From Spirochaetota bacterium (GTDB taxonomy: Bacteria; Spirochaetota; Spirochaetia; Treponematales; Rectinemataceae): 61,665 nucleotides of DNA. The position numbers and the translations under genes are program-made. This document shows positions 1 to 8,503 of this stretch, piece after piece; position 1 is the stretch's first letter, and every line of letters starts with the position of its first letter. Where the stretch lies: assembly GCA_029778945.1 (NCBI GenBank), contig JAKPBN010000346.1, positions 1 through 61,665 of the forward strand, in the 5' to 3' direction. The notes under the pieces were generated by a model, which worked only from the letters and a program-made list of their open reading frames with translations, was not told the origin of the DNA and searched no databases.

Positions 1-587
1 ACGCTCGCGGGGATCTTGGCTATGCCCGTGATGAAGAGGATCGTGAAGTAGCCCACGTACTTCCAGACATAGACGAGGATGGTCGAGAGCTGGACCATGG
101 TGGCGTCGGCCAGGAAACGGTGGTCGGTGCCCGGCGTGTTGGCCACCCAGTTCACGAACTGGTTCCCGAGGCCCCGGGGATCGAAGATGAGGAGCCAGAT
201 CAGGGCCGCGACCGCCGAGGAGAGGACGGCCGGGGAATAGAGGGCCATCTGGAGGGTCCGCTTCCACTTGCGGCGGGAGACGATAAGGATGGCAAAGAGG
301 AGGGAGAGGACAAAGAGGGGGATAAAGGCGCCCAGGGAGAAGGTGACTGTGGCCCTCAGGGAATTCCAGAAGTCCTCCGAGCCCAGGACCCGCTCGTAGT
401 TCTGGAAGCCGATGAACTTGGGGGCCTTGAGGGAGAGGAGCTTCTTGTTGAAAAAGCTTGTCCAGAAGGCGTTGAGGATGGGATAGAAGGAGAAGATCGA
501 GAAGAAGAGGATCCCCGGGGCGACGAAGAACCAGCCCCAGCGGTTCTGTCGGGCCTCGAGGGAGGCGCTCTTAGGTCGATGTTTCAT
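1..587 (-). CDS. ABC sugar transporter permease, MalF/UgpA type (3' end cut by window)
   Basis: Inner-membrane permease of a carbohydrate ABC importer. Reading leftward from the ATG at 587, the frame stays open for 195 codons to the window edge. It opens MKHRPKSASLEARQNRWGWF and continues with a membrane segment (FFVAPGILFFSIFSFYP) typical of the first permease of CUT1 importers. At least three more hydrophobic segments follow. The C-terminal EAA loop lies outside the window. The binding-protein gene lies upstream on the same strand, separated by 180 nt that hold a long inverted repeat. No ATPase gene is visible. The substrate cannot be read from the sequence. Confidence 0.88.
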   Translation of the reverse strand, partial: MKHRPKSASLEARQNRWGWFFVAPGILFFSIFSFYPILNAFWTSFFNKKLLSLKAPKFIGFQNYERVLGSEDFWNSLRATVTFSLGAFIPLFVLSLLFAILIVSRRKWKRTLQMALYSPAVLSSAVAALIWLLIFDPRGLGNQFVNWVANTPGTDHRFLADATMVQLSTILVYVWKYVGYFTILFITGIAKIPAS

Positions 588-767
588 AGCTCATTGCTCC
601 GAAAACAAAATGTGCCACAGAGGCCCAGAGTCACAGAGGTGAGAAAAGAAGGGGGAATGAGGCAAACTGAACCATGGTTAGGGATTCTCCTCTGCCTGCT
701 CACGACCCTCTTCGTCCCAATTCCCTCTTCTCCTCCATGCCTCTGTGTCTCTGTGGCTTACCCTCTC
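588..767. repeat. Long inverted repeat with 7-nt periodic arms between binding-protein and permease genes
   Basis: The left arm near 612-636 carries repeated CACAGAG/CCAGAG units. The right arm near 736-760 carries the complement (CTCTGTG units). The arms are separated by about 100 nt and could fold into a long imperfect hairpin in the transcript. The gap lies between the stop of the binding-protein gene and the start of the permease gene. A structurally similar element is in the equivalent gap of the second importer (17757-17935). Confidence 0.6.
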
Positions 768-2078
768 TTATTCTTCGGCGAGGATGGCGTTCACGTCGCT
801 GCGAAGCTTGTCGAGGGCCTTCGCGGGCTCGACGCCGGCGAGCATCACGGACTCAAAGGCGGTCTTGAGGCAAGCCTCGATCTTGGAGCTCGAGGCGCCG
901 AAGTAGACCATGTGGGCCGCGGCCAGGTCCTTGGCGAAGACATCCGAATAGGGGGAGTCCTTGAAGGCCTTGGATTCCATGAGGGCCTTGGTGGGCTGGA
1001 CAATGGCGACCTTGTTCAGGTAGTCCTCTCCATGGGAGAGCATGTAGCCCACGAGGGCCCAGGAGGCCTGCTGCTCGAGCTTGGTGGACTGGGCGTTGAC
1101 CATGTAGTAGTGGCCATAATAATTATTAGGAACCTTGGCCTTGGCGTCCTTCCACTGGGGGAAGGGGATGACCATCCAGTCCTTCGAGTTGTAGAAGGCG
1201 GGATTGGCCTTGTTCATGCGCTGCTCCTGGTAGAGGCCGGACAGGGACATGGCGATCTCGTTCTTGTCGTTGTCGAAGAGCTTGCGCGCGTCGGTGTAGG
1301 TGGGGGAGCCGAGGTTCTTGCCCGCGGGCCCGAAGTCCCGGAAATAGGAGAGGACCTTGAGCCAGGCCGCGTCGTTGGTGATGGCCGTCTTCCCGTCCTT
1401 GGACACCAGCTGGCCGCCGAGCTGCTCGACCATGGGGATGACCGAGGTCAGGTAGTAGGGATAGCGGAAGTCAAAGCCGCGGCGGGTGATGATCTGGCCG
1501 TTGCGCTGGGCGATCTTCTCGGAGACCGCCATGACGTCTTCCCAGGTCTTCGGATAGTCCTTGTCGGGATCGAGGCCGGCGTCGCGGAAGATCTTCTTGT
1601 TGAGGTAGATGCACCAGTTGGTCAGCTCGAGGGGCATGCCGTAGGCCTTGCCGCCCTCCATGACGGGGGCGATCATGCCGGGCAGGTACTTGGCCTCGAG
1701 GTCCTTGGCGCTCTTGGCCCCGACCATCTTGTAGTCGACGGGGGCGACGCGGCCATTGGCCATGAAGGGGTACTCGTCCTGGAGCTCCATGTTGAAGATA
1801 TCCGGGCCCTGGTTGGCGGCGAAGCCCGTGGTGAGGATCTCGCGGATCTTGCCGGAGGGATAGGTCACGTAGTTGACCTTGACCCCGGGGTTGGCGGCCA
1901 TGAACTCTGCGATGAAGCCCTTCTCGAGGGGGGTGCGGTTGGCGTCCTCATGGGTCCAGATCGTGATCTCCACGGTCTTGCCCTTGAGCTCGGGGATGGC
2001 CTTGGCCTGGGCGACGATAGGAGCCGCGATGGCGAGGGCCAGGGCGGCGATGGAAGCTAGAATGGCAATTCTCTTCAT
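768..2078 (-). CDS. ABC sugar transporter substrate-binding protein (family 1)
   Basis: Periplasmic or lipid-anchored solute-binding protein, 436 aa, that delivers a sugar to the permease encoded downstream. The start at 2078 is chosen because it has an AGGAGG ribosome-binding site about 6 nt upstream and begins a classic signal peptide (MKRIAILASIAALALAIAAP, cleavage near AQAKA). The frame is open further upstream, but that part reads as promoter DNA. The mature part looks like an extracellular solute-binding family 1 protein: an ITIWTHEDANRTPLEKGF start, then a GPDIFNMELQ segment. No ATP-binding subunit is nearby, so a shared MsmX/UgpC-type ATPase is likely. Substrate unknown. Confidence 0.9.
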   Translation of the reverse strand: MKRIAILASIAALALAIAAPIVAQAKAIPELKGKTVEITIWTHEDANRTPLEKGFIAEFMAANPGVKVNYVTYPSGKIREILTTGFAANQGPDIFNMELQDEYPFMANGRVAPVDYKMVGAKSAKDLEAKYLPGMIAPVMEGGKAYGMPLELTNWCIYLNKKIFRDAGLDPDKDYPKTWEDVMAVSEKIAQRNGQIITRRGFDFRYPYYLTSVIPMVEQLGGQLVSKDGKTAITNDAAWLKVLSYFRDFGPAGKNLGSPTYTDARKLFDNDKNEIAMSLSGLYQEQRMNKANPAFYNSKDWMVIPFPQWKDAKAKVPNNYYGHYYMVNAQSTKLEQQASWALVGYMLSHGEDYLNKVAIVQPTKALMESKAFKDSPYSDVFAKDLAAAHMVYFGASSSKIEACLKTAFESVMLAGVEPAKALDKLRSDVNAILAEE

Positions 2079-2206
2079 AGATACCTCCTGGAAAGGATGA
2101 TGACTGTGACCGGTATATCCTCCACCCCCTTTCCAGAAGCCCGCAACGGGACGATCCGGGCATTTTGTGGACAAAACCTGCGCCAAGGGGGCGCCCAGAC
2201 CCGAGC

Positions 2207-2236
2207 TTTACCCTTGCCCAGGGACCGTGCTATCAT
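2207..2236 (+). promoter_or_regulatory. Putative leaderless promoter of udk
   Basis: TTTACC (2207-2212), 18-nt spacer, TATCAT (2231-2236), then 8 nt to the ATG at 2245. It fits the pattern seen before several other genes here. Confidence 0.5.
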
Positions 2237-2244
2237 CGTTTCCC

Positions 2245-2859
2245 ATGGTTCCAGCCAAGATTATCGGGATTTGCGGGGGCTCGGGCTCGGGTAAGACCAC
2301 CATTGTCCGGAAGATCTCCGAGGTTGTCTCCGACTTTGTCTTTGTTCCCCAGGACAACTATTACAAGTCCGCGGAGTTCATGTCCAACCGCAACATCACG
2401 GCCTTTAACTTCGACCACCCCGATGCCTTCGACAACGAGCTCCTGATCAGCCAGCTCGATGCCCTGAGGAACGGTGAGGCCGTGGACATGCCCACCTATG
2501 ACTTCGTCAAGAACCGCCGCCGGGAGGAGACCGTCAGGGTCGAGCCCAGGAAGCTGGTGATCTTCGAGGGCATCATGATCTTCACCAACAAGATGGTGAG
2601 GGACCTGATAGACCTCAAGATATTCGTCGACACCCCGGACGATATCCGCTTTATCCGCCGCCTCGAGCGGGACATAAAAGAGCGGGGCCGGACCATGGAG
2701 TCCGTGATCGAGCAGTACCTGACCGTGGTGCGCCCGGGCCACTACCAGTTTATCGAGCCCACCAAGCAGTTTGCGGACATCATCATCCCCGAGGGCGGGA
2801 ACAACGAGATAGCCCTGGACGTCCTCGTGACCTTTATCAACTCCATCATCCGGGCCTAA
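2245..2859 (+). CDS. udk: Uridine kinase
   Basis: Phosphorylates uridine and cytidine in the pyrimidine salvage pathway; cytosolic. The protein is 204 aa, the usual length for Udk. It has a Walker A motif at the N-terminus (GGSGSGKTTI), the DNYY segment that follows it, and the lid-type RRLERDIKERGR segment near residue 145. A longer frame begins at 2167, but the ATG at 2245 starts exactly at the family's N-terminus. There is no Shine-Dalgarno. A TATCAT hexamer at 2231-2236, with TTTACC 18 nt before it, ends 8 nt before the ATG, which suggests a leaderless mRNA. Confidence 0.9.
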   Translation: MVPAKIIGICGGSGSGKTTIVRKISEVVSDFVFVPQDNYYKSAEFMSNRNITAFNFDHPDAFDNELLISQLDALRNGEAVDMPTYDFVKNRRREETVRVEPRKLVIFEGIMIFTNKMVRDLIDLKIFVDTPDDIRFIRRLERDIKERGRTMESVIEQYLTVVRPGHYQFIEPTKQFADIIIPEGGNNEIALDVLVTFINSIIRA

Positions 2860-2948
2860 AACACCTCCAAGACAGGATTTTGATTGACGTCCTGGCTCCT
2901 CAGGTCTAAAAAGGATGCCGATACAAGGTTAGTGGAGCGTCCAGAGCA

Positions 2949-4343
2949 ATGACCTACCTGAAAGAGAAAGGGCTGACTGCGGCGGGGGCAACGGCCTTGG
3001 CGGCCCTTGTTTTCGCCATCGTGCCCCAGATAATACCCGCGGGCCTCGGTCCGTGGCCCATTATCCTCATAACCGCCGCCGCCTTTGTCGTTGTTTTCCT
3101 GGGCCGCAGCGCCTTTGTGGGCCGCCTGGACGAAATCCAGCAGCGCGACCACGCCCAGAGGCCCGAGAACCGCATCATCCATGACTTTGCCGCCCGGGTC
3201 AGCCAGGCCTTTACCCTCGCCGACCTCTCGGAGGCGGTCAAGGACTGCCTTGAGAAGCCCGCGGACATGTCCGTGCTCTTTCTCCGCTCGAACACCTGGG
3301 AAGTCATCTACCAGAGCCCCACGGCGGTCACCACGGATCCCGCCATCCTGGGGCTCCTGGAGAGGAACTTCCGGGACTGGACCGAGGGCTTTACCTTCAT
3401 GAACGAGGCCCTCTCCCTGGCCGTGTCCGCCAAGGGCGCCCGGGGCTTCTTTATCCACTCCAAGGGCTTCCACTTCTTTGTCTTCACCCGCCTGTGCACC
3501 CTCATCGAGGAGGAGGCCTTCCGGGACCTCTACGGAGAGCTGCGCATCTACTTTGACCGCACGATCACCATCTCCGACCTTTTCGAGGTGGCATCCCTCT
3601 CCAAGGAGTGGGAGCTCGTCGCCGAGACCCAGCGATCCTTCCTGCCCAAGAAGCTCCCCACGGTAAAGAAGCTCGACCTCTCCATCTCCTACCGTCCCCT
3701 GATCAATGTCTCCGGGGACTATTACGACGTCCTCGCGGTGGACGAGGACAGGACCCTCCTCCTGATCGGCGATGTCTCGGGCAAGGGCCTGGCCGCCGGC
3801 CTGATCATGGGCATCATCGTCAACACGATCCGGGTCGCCCCGGACAAGTCCGACCTGGCCGCCATTGTCCACACCGTGGACGAGGCCGTCCGGGAGATGG
3901 GCTTTGACGACAAGTACACCGTCCTCTTCCTGGGCCTTGTGGACACGGCCAAGAAAACCCTGCGCTACATCAACGCCGCCATGGCCGATCCCCTCCTCGT
4001 GGCCCAGACGGCCCTGGGCCCCAAGGTCAAGCGCCTGGCCCCGACCATGGGCCTGATTGGCCTCGTGCCCATCGAAGAAGAAGTGGTGATCGAGGAGCTC
4101 CCCTTGAGGACAGACGAGGTCATCCTCCTGGCCTCGGACGGGGTCACCGAGGTGGCCAACGCCGGGGGCCTCAGGCTGGGGGACGCCGAGGACTACGAAA
4201 GGGCCATCCTCAAGGCCTCGAAATACGGGGCCGAGGACTTTGTCTCCTCCATCACAGGCCTCCTCTACGCCTTTGTGGGCGATGAGCCCCTCAAGGACGA
4301 CGTGACTATCCTGGCAGCCAAGGTAGGCAGACTATGGGACTGA
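2949..4343 (+). CDS. Membrane-anchored SpoIIE-type PP2C serine phosphatase
   Basis: Probable phosphatase that reactivates a phosphorylated STAS-domain antagonist in a partner-switching pathway. It is 464 aa. Residues 1-60 hold two membrane segments. A middle region of about 190 residues is probably a divergent GAF-like sensor. The C-terminal catalytic domain has the metal-binding signatures VSGDYYDVL, IGDVSGKGLAAGL, ASDGVTEVAN and LKDDVTILAAKV. The downstream gene starts inside its last codons (10 nt overlap), so translation is coupled. A weak TTGACG-N17-TAAAAA promoter lies at 2884-2912. The signal sensed is unknown. Confidence 0.87.
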   Translation: MTYLKEKGLTAAGATALAALVFAIVPQIIPAGLGPWPIILITAAAFVVVFLGRSAFVGRLDEIQQRDHAQRPENRIIHDFAARVSQAFTLADLSEAVKDCLEKPADMSVLFLRSNTWEVIYQSPTAVTTDPAILGLLERNFRDWTEGFTFMNEALSLAVSAKGARGFFIHSKGFHFFVFTRLCTLIEEEAFRDLYGELRIYFDRTITISDLFEVASLSKEWELVAETQRSFLPKKLPTVKKLDLSISYRPLINVSGDYYDVLAVDEDRTLLLIGDVSGKGLAAGLIMGIIVNTIRVAPDKSDLAAIVHTVDEAVREMGFDDKYTVLFLGLVDTAKKTLRYINAAMADPLLVAQTALGPKVKRLAPTMGLIGLVPIEEEVVIEELPLRTDEVILLASDGVTEVANAGGLRLGDAEDYERAILKASKYGAEDFVSSITGLLYAFVGDEPLKDDVTILAAKVGRLWD

Positions 4344-6466
4344 GCCTTGTTGCCTTCCTGACCGCCCTGGGCATACTGGCCCTCTCCCTGAGGACCCTCC
4401 GCCGCAACCCCAGGCTGCCGGCGGCTCGCATAGCGGCCCTGGTGGGCCTCCTCCTCGCGGCCTACGCCATCCTCCGGGGCATCGCGGCCCTGGGATCCAC
4501 CACCGGCAACCCCAGCCTGACCCTCCTCGTGGCCCGGGCCTCGGCGGCCACGGTGTCCTCGGCGGGGATCCTGCTCATAGCCTTTGCCCTGGCCTTCCCC
4601 CGCTGGATCAAGCCGTGGCTGCGGCTGGCCCTGATCCCCTTGGCCGGCCTTGTGGCCGTCAACTTTATCTATGCCCTCACAAGCGCGAGCTTCCTCTCGG
4701 GAGCCCGCTTTGGCTCCTCGGGCTTCTATGCCGTGGCCGGCCCCTCCCGCAATGCCTACGACACGGCCGTGGGCGCCCTGGGCGTCCTCGCCATCCTCCT
4801 CCAGGGCCTACGTCTTATCCTTGCGAAGGACCGGGTCAACCGGGAGCGCACGGCCCTGGCCCTGGGCGCCCTCCTTATCGGCCTGCCCGTCCTCTGGCTC
4901 CTCCAGCGGCCGACCCTGACCAATTCCGGCCGGGCCTGGGCCATGGTCATCCCCCCGGTGGCCGGCCTCTTCATGGTCTCCCTCCTGGCCTATGCCCTCT
5001 CGATCTCCCGCCTCTTTGACTGGCGGGAATTCTTCCGGACCCTCGCGGGCTATCTTGGGGTAGGCCTCATCGTGGGCCTCCCCCTTGGCGGGGCGGTCTA
5101 CCTCCTCGTCCTCCTCTCAAACGGCTCGGTCCTGGGCCTGGGCTTTGGCTCCCTCCTCCTCTTCTTCCTGGCCCTAAGGCTCTCCCGTGCCTTCCTGACC
5201 CGCTTCTTTGCCCGCCTTGCCTCAAGGCGCGAATACAAGGAAACCCTGGGCTCGGCCCTGGCCCATGTCGACCTCTCGGCCGGCCGCGACGCCGTCCTTG
5301 CGGACCTCACGGCGCTTCTTAGGGCCGAGCTAGGCTGCAGCGAGCTGGCGATCCTCATCGAGGATGACCGGGCCGTCCTCCGCACGGTCTGGGCCCAGGG
5401 ATCGGCCAGGCCCAGCCTCGAGCGGACCGACGCCGTCCGCTCGGCCCTGGAGCGCTCCAGCGTCGACGTCCTCCTCGTCACCGAGGTCATGGCCGACGAG
5501 GCCTGGGCCGAGCTCCGGCCCGAGCTCCTCGGGCTTTTTGAGGAGCTCAAGGCCGAGGTCCTCATCCTGGCCAGGGAGGGCCGGCGCATCATAGGCATCT
5601 TTGCCTTTGGGCCCCGGTCGACGGGGGGCGCCTACACGGCCTACGACTACGCGGCCTTCCAGGGCCTCTGCGGCAAGCTCTTCGTGTTTGCCTTCTACCT
5701 CAAGAACGTGGCCCGGGAGTCCATCCTCTATACGGTCGACCGGGAGCTCGCCCTCTCGGACCAGATCATCCGCTTTGCCCTCGAGCATGTGGCCCCTGTG
5801 GACAACCCCAAGGCCGACGCCGCCTGGGCCATGAAGTCCACCCGCCGCCTCGGGGGGGACTTTGTGGACTTTGTGAAGATGGGCAAGGAGCGCTATTTCT
5901 TTGTCCTGGGGGACATCTCCGGAAAGGGCCTCTCGGCCTCGATGAACATGCTCATCCTCAAGTCCATGATCAGGACCTTCCTCAAGATCGAAAAGGACTT
6001 TTCCGGCCTCGTCCAGCGGATCAACGCCTTTATCAAGGACTACCTGCCCAAGGGCTCCTTCTTCGCTGGGGTCTTTGGCTACTTTGACTTCGAGCGGAAC
6101 GCCCTCTACTTTATCAACTGCGGCATCCCCTCGATTCTCCTCTACTCCCCGAGCTTCGACGCCTTTGTCGAGGTCCAGGGGGAGGGTAAGATCCTAGGCT
6201 TTGTCCGGGACGTGAGGCCCCTCCTCAAGCCCCGGAAGATCACCTTGGCTCCCGGGACAGCCCTCGTGCTCACCACGGACGGCCTCCTCGACAGCGAGAA
6301 CATCCGGGGAGAGCGCTACGGCAAGGACAGGCTTAGGAAGGCCGCCCGGGACAGCCTGGCCAAGCCCGCCCGGGCCATAGCCGATGGCGTGATGGACGAC
6401 CTTCTCCGCTTTACGGAAAACCGCCAAGAGGACGACATTACCCTCCTCGTCATGAAAATCAAGTGA
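4334..6466 (+). CDS. Multi-pass membrane protein with GAF and SpoIIE phosphatase domains
   Basis: Second phosphatase of the partner-switching set, 710 aa. Residues 1 to about 285 contain roughly eight hydrophobic segments, a large membrane sensor. A GAF-like region follows (about 310-470). The PP2C/SpoIIE domain then carries GGDFVDF, LGDISGKGLSASM, LTTDGLLDSEN and the terminal QEDDITLLV. It overlaps the preceding phosphatase gene by 10 nt, and the STAS gene follows 13 nt later, so all are likely on one transcript. Two phosphatases with different sensors would let two inputs converge on one antagonist. That convergence is inferred from gene order only. Confidence 0.88.
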   Translation: MGLSLVAFLTALGILALSLRTLRRNPRLPAARIAALVGLLLAAYAILRGIAALGSTTGNPSLTLLVARASAATVSSAGILLIAFALAFPRWIKPWLRLALIPLAGLVAVNFIYALTSASFLSGARFGSSGFYAVAGPSRNAYDTAVGALGVLAILLQGLRLILAKDRVNRERTALALGALLIGLPVLWLLQRPTLTNSGRAWAMVIPPVAGLFMVSLLAYALSISRLFDWREFFRTLAGYLGVGLIVGLPLGGAVYLLVLLSNGSVLGLGFGSLLLFFLALRLSRAFLTRFFARLASRREYKETLGSALAHVDLSAGRDAVLADLTALLRAELGCSELAILIEDDRAVLRTVWAQGSARPSLERTDAVRSALERSSVDVLLVTEVMADEAWAELRPELLGLFEELKAEVLILAREGRRIIGIFAFGPRSTGGAYTAYDYAAFQGLCGKLFVFAFYLKNVARESILYTVDRELALSDQIIRFALEHVAPVDNPKADAAWAMKSTRRLGGDFVDFVKMGKERYFFVLGDISGKGLSASMNMLILKSMIRTFLKIEKDFSGLVQRINAFIKDYLPKGSFFAGVFGYFDFERNALYFINCGIPSILLYSPSFDAFVEVQGEGKILGFVRDVRPLLKPRKITLAPGTALVLTTDGLLDSENIRGERYGKDRLRKAARDSLAKPARAIADGVMDDLLRFTENRQEDDITLLVMKIK

Positions 6467-6479
6467 AGGAGCGCCTAGG

Positions 6480-6806
6480 ATGACCCAGCTCGATATTGTG
6501 GAAAGGGAAGAGGAGGGACGCTTCCTCCTCCTCCTCTCGGGGCCCGTCAACAGCTACACCTACACCGACCTCCAGGAGAAGCTGGGCAAGGCCCTCGCCC
6601 TCTCCCCCCTCGTGGTGGTGGACCTCGAGAAAGTGACTAACCTCTCCTCGGCCGGGATCGGGGTCCTGATGGCGGCCCTGGACGACGCCGAGGCCGAGGG
6701 CAAGCGCCTCGTCCTCCTCCGCCCCTCGGAGATCGTCCGCCTGGCCCTGGACTCCACGGGCTTTGCGGAGCGCTTCCCCGTCGCCGAAAACCTGCGGGAG
6801 CTCTGA
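6480..6806 (+). CDS. STAS-domain anti-sigma factor antagonist
   Basis: A 108-aa single STAS domain of the SpoIIAA/RsbV type. It has the short beta start, the VVVDLEKVTNLSSAGIGVL core and a Ser (about residue 57) in the position normally phosphorylated. It probably binds the HATPase protein encoded immediately downstream when dephosphorylated by the SpoIIE phosphatases upstream. The stop codon overlaps the next start (TGATG). No sigma factor gene is in the window, so the final output (a sigma factor or another target) cannot be stated. Confidence 0.88.
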   Translation: MTQLDIVEREEEGRFLLLLSGPVNSYTYTDLQEKLGKALALSPLVVVDLEKVTNLSSAGIGVLMAALDDAEAEGKRLVLLRPSEIVRLALDSTGFAERFPVAENLREL

Positions 6807-7378
6807 TGCCCCTCAGCCCCGCCGCCCACCCCTCTCCCGGTACCCGGGAGGAGGTGACCGATCCTGGATCGGCCCCTCCCTCCATCCCGGCTAGGCAGAG
6901 GGAGGCCGAGGCCACCGAGACCTTGGTGGCCACCGTGGCCGGGGTCCTGGACTTTGAGGCCTTTGTGGATTCCCTGGATTTCCTGGACCCCCAGGAAGCG
7001 ATGCGGGTAAAGCTGGCCGGAGGGGAAATCTTCGACAACCTTGTCCGCCACGCCGCCCCCCTCTCCCAGTCCGTCATTCTCGCCCGCTGCTCCCGCCGTT
7101 CCGGAAAGGCCCTCGTCCTCGCCTTCTATTTCAGGTCCCCGGGCTTTTCCCGCTTTGCCGCCTCGGCCTTAGAGGGCAGGATAGACGCCTGCCTCGACGA
7201 GGAGGGAGGGATCTCGGAAAGCCTTGGGGCCTGCGCCAATGACGCCAAGGCCGAGCCCTTCTTCGATCCCCTCATAGGCCGGTGGAGGGGTATTGGGCTG
7301 CGGATGTGCAGGAACCTCACCGCCTCCTTCCTCCTGCGCTCGGGCTCCTTCCTCGACCGGATCTTCCTCGAGTTCTGA
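6806..7378 (+). CDS. HATPase-fold switch protein/anti-sigma kinase-like, divergent
   Basis: 190 aa. After about 60 low-complexity residues it shows a GHKL ATPase N-box (GEIFDNLVRHA) and a late G-box-like segment (RGIGLRMCRNL), as in RsbW/SpoIIAB-type serine kinases. The middle nucleotide-binding box is poorly conserved. It sits directly after the STAS gene with a 1-nt overlap, the usual place for the kinase/anti-sigma partner. Its role as the STAS kinase is inferred from fold and context. The divergence leaves open a non-kinase binding role. Confidence 0.72.
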   Translation: MPLSPAAHPSPGTREEVTDPGSAPPSIPARQREAEATETLVATVAGVLDFEAFVDSLDFLDPQEAMRVKLAGGEIFDNLVRHAAPLSQSVILARCSRRSGKALVLAFYFRSPGFSRFAASALEGRIDACLDEEGGISESLGACANDAKAEPFFDPLIGRWRGIGLRMCRNLTASFLLRSGSFLDRIFLEF

Positions 7379-7407
7379 TCGCCCCTCTCCCATAGTCTGG
7401 GCATAAT

Positions 7408-7424
7408 TTTCCCATCCTGGGAAA
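7408..7424. promoter_or_regulatory. Perfect 7-3-7 palindrome, possible activator site
   Basis: TTTCCCATCCTGGGAAA has perfect arms. It lies about 120 nt upstream of a -24/-12 type promoter, the distance expected for an enhancer-binding protein site. No regulator can be assigned. Confidence 0.4.
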
Positions 7425-7541
7425 TAACTGTCCACCCAACGCTTAACCTGCCTAGGTCCCGGCTCCTTCCCACCGATGCTGCCTACACGCAATTCATTGC
7501 CTTACATGCACTTAATAATTAATCTGAATAAACCAAGAGCT

Positions 7542-7556
7542 TGGCACGCTCCATGC
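7542..7556 (+). promoter_or_regulatory. Putative sigma-54 (-24/-12) promoter
   Basis: TGGCACGCTCCATGC matches the RpoN consensus: GG and GC are separated by exactly 10 nt, with TGGCAC at -24. It lies 71 nt upstream of the start codon of the secreted protein at 7627. The -12 element is ATGC rather than TTGC. Confidence 0.6.
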
Positions 7557-7626
7557 TTAATTATTGATGCCTCGGATTGAGGCTCCTGCCCCTTGTGGAC
7601 AGGACAGAACACACAAGGAGTAACTT

Positions 7627-8088
7627 ATGAAGAAGACCGCTATTGCCCTTATCCTTATCGTCACCGGCCTCGGAATCGCCTCGGCCCAGGGCATGATGGG
7701 CCAGGGCCCCTATGGCTACGGCTACGGCCCCCAGGGAGGCCAGGCCAGCCAGCCTACCCCCGTCGCCAAGAGTGTCGATGGCAAGCTCGCTTTCCAGGGT
7801 GAGTATGTCGTCCTCCAGGCCAAGGACAAGGCTTACTTTATCCACATGCCCAGATTCTACTATTACGCCTACACCGATGGCATCAAGGCCGGAGCCGATG
7901 TCCATGTGGACGGCTACGAGATCGCCGCCATCCCCGGCTCGGACAAGGCCACAATCATGGTGACCAAGGCCACGATCAACGGCAAGACCTATGACTTTAC
8001 CGCCAGCTTTGGCCGAGGCCGGGGCGGCATGATGGGCGGCTACGGCCAGGGCGGGATGATGGGTGGCTACGGCCGCGGCCGCAGGTAA
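7627..8088 (+). CDS. Secreted Gly/Met/Tyr-rich protein of unknown function
   Basis: 153 aa with a signal peptide (MKKTAIALILIVTGLGIASA). A short GYGYGPQGG-like stretch follows, then a domain of about 85 residues with alternating hydrophobic strands (KLAFQGEYVVLQAKDKAYF, then VHVDGYEIAAI), suggestive of a small OB-like barrel. The tail repeats GGMMGGYGQ-type units. It has a good ribosome-binding site (AAGGAG) and a sigma-54-type promoter upstream. A strong terminator follows at 8262. It is probably monocistronic. Met-rich tails occur in metal-binding exported proteins, but nothing here proves metal binding. Confidence 0.8.
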   Translation: MKKTAIALILIVTGLGIASAQGMMGQGPYGYGYGPQGGQASQPTPVAKSVDGKLAFQGEYVVLQAKDKAYFIHMPRFYYYAYTDGIKAGADVHVDGYEIAAIPGSDKATIMVTKATINGKTYDFTASFGRGRGGMMGGYGQGGMMGGYGRGRR

Positions 8089-8261
8089 TTCTTGCCAAGG
8101 GAGCGTAACCTTCCGGAGGCCCAGCGGTTAATTGAGTGAAGCTTCCCACAGCGACCCCAAGGGCCGCCTGGGCAAAGCCCTCAAGGCCGCCAAGAAGCGT
8201 TTAATGCTTAAGGATCCTCCGCAGGGTGTCGCTCCCCCTCCAACGGTGTTTCCAGCATCGA

Positions 8262-8287
8262 CCCGCCCGAAAGGGCGGGCCTTTTTT
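8262..8287 (+). terminator. Rho-independent terminator
   Basis: CCCGCCC/GGGCGGG stem with a GAAA loop, then C and six T residues. It lies 173 nt after the secreted-protein gene at 7627-8088. Confidence 0.85.
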
Positions 8288-8335
8288 GTGTCTCGGCCCC
8301 GAGAGCCTCTATAGGGACGCTATTGGGCGGGGCCT

Positions 8336-8390
8336 GGGGCGGTGAGGCAGACCCCGGCTCGCTGCGCTCGGGGGTCTGTCTCACCGCCCC
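8336..8390. repeat. REP-like hairpin with CTCGCTGCGCTCG apex
   Basis: Twenty-bp arms at 8336-8355 and 8371-8390 pair with one mismatch. The 15-nt apex contains CTCGCTGCGCTCG. The same apex recurs at 8518-8530 and 54471-54483 with different stems. It lies in the gene-free stretch 8089-8567, which otherwise holds only the terminator at 8262. Confidence 0.7.
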
Positions 8391-8503
8391 ACCCGCCGCG
8401 CCACCCCGTCTCCACAAAGCTCACGGGGTTTAGGCCTATAAAGCCTGTCCTTCGGGCGGCCGGTGCTTATCGCCATGGGGGAGAGTACATGCAACGAGGG
8501 CAT

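Noticed and set aside
120-2060. Long plus-strand open frame of 646 codons
   Set aside because: It runs antisense to the binding-protein gene and crosses a repeat-rich gap. Its low-complexity Gly/Glu/Leu composition is the usual shadow of a GC-rich gene.
8132-8314. Short plus-strand frame of 60 codons after the secreted-protein gene
   Set aside because: It starts with TTG without a ribosome-binding site and runs through the terminator hairpin at 8262.
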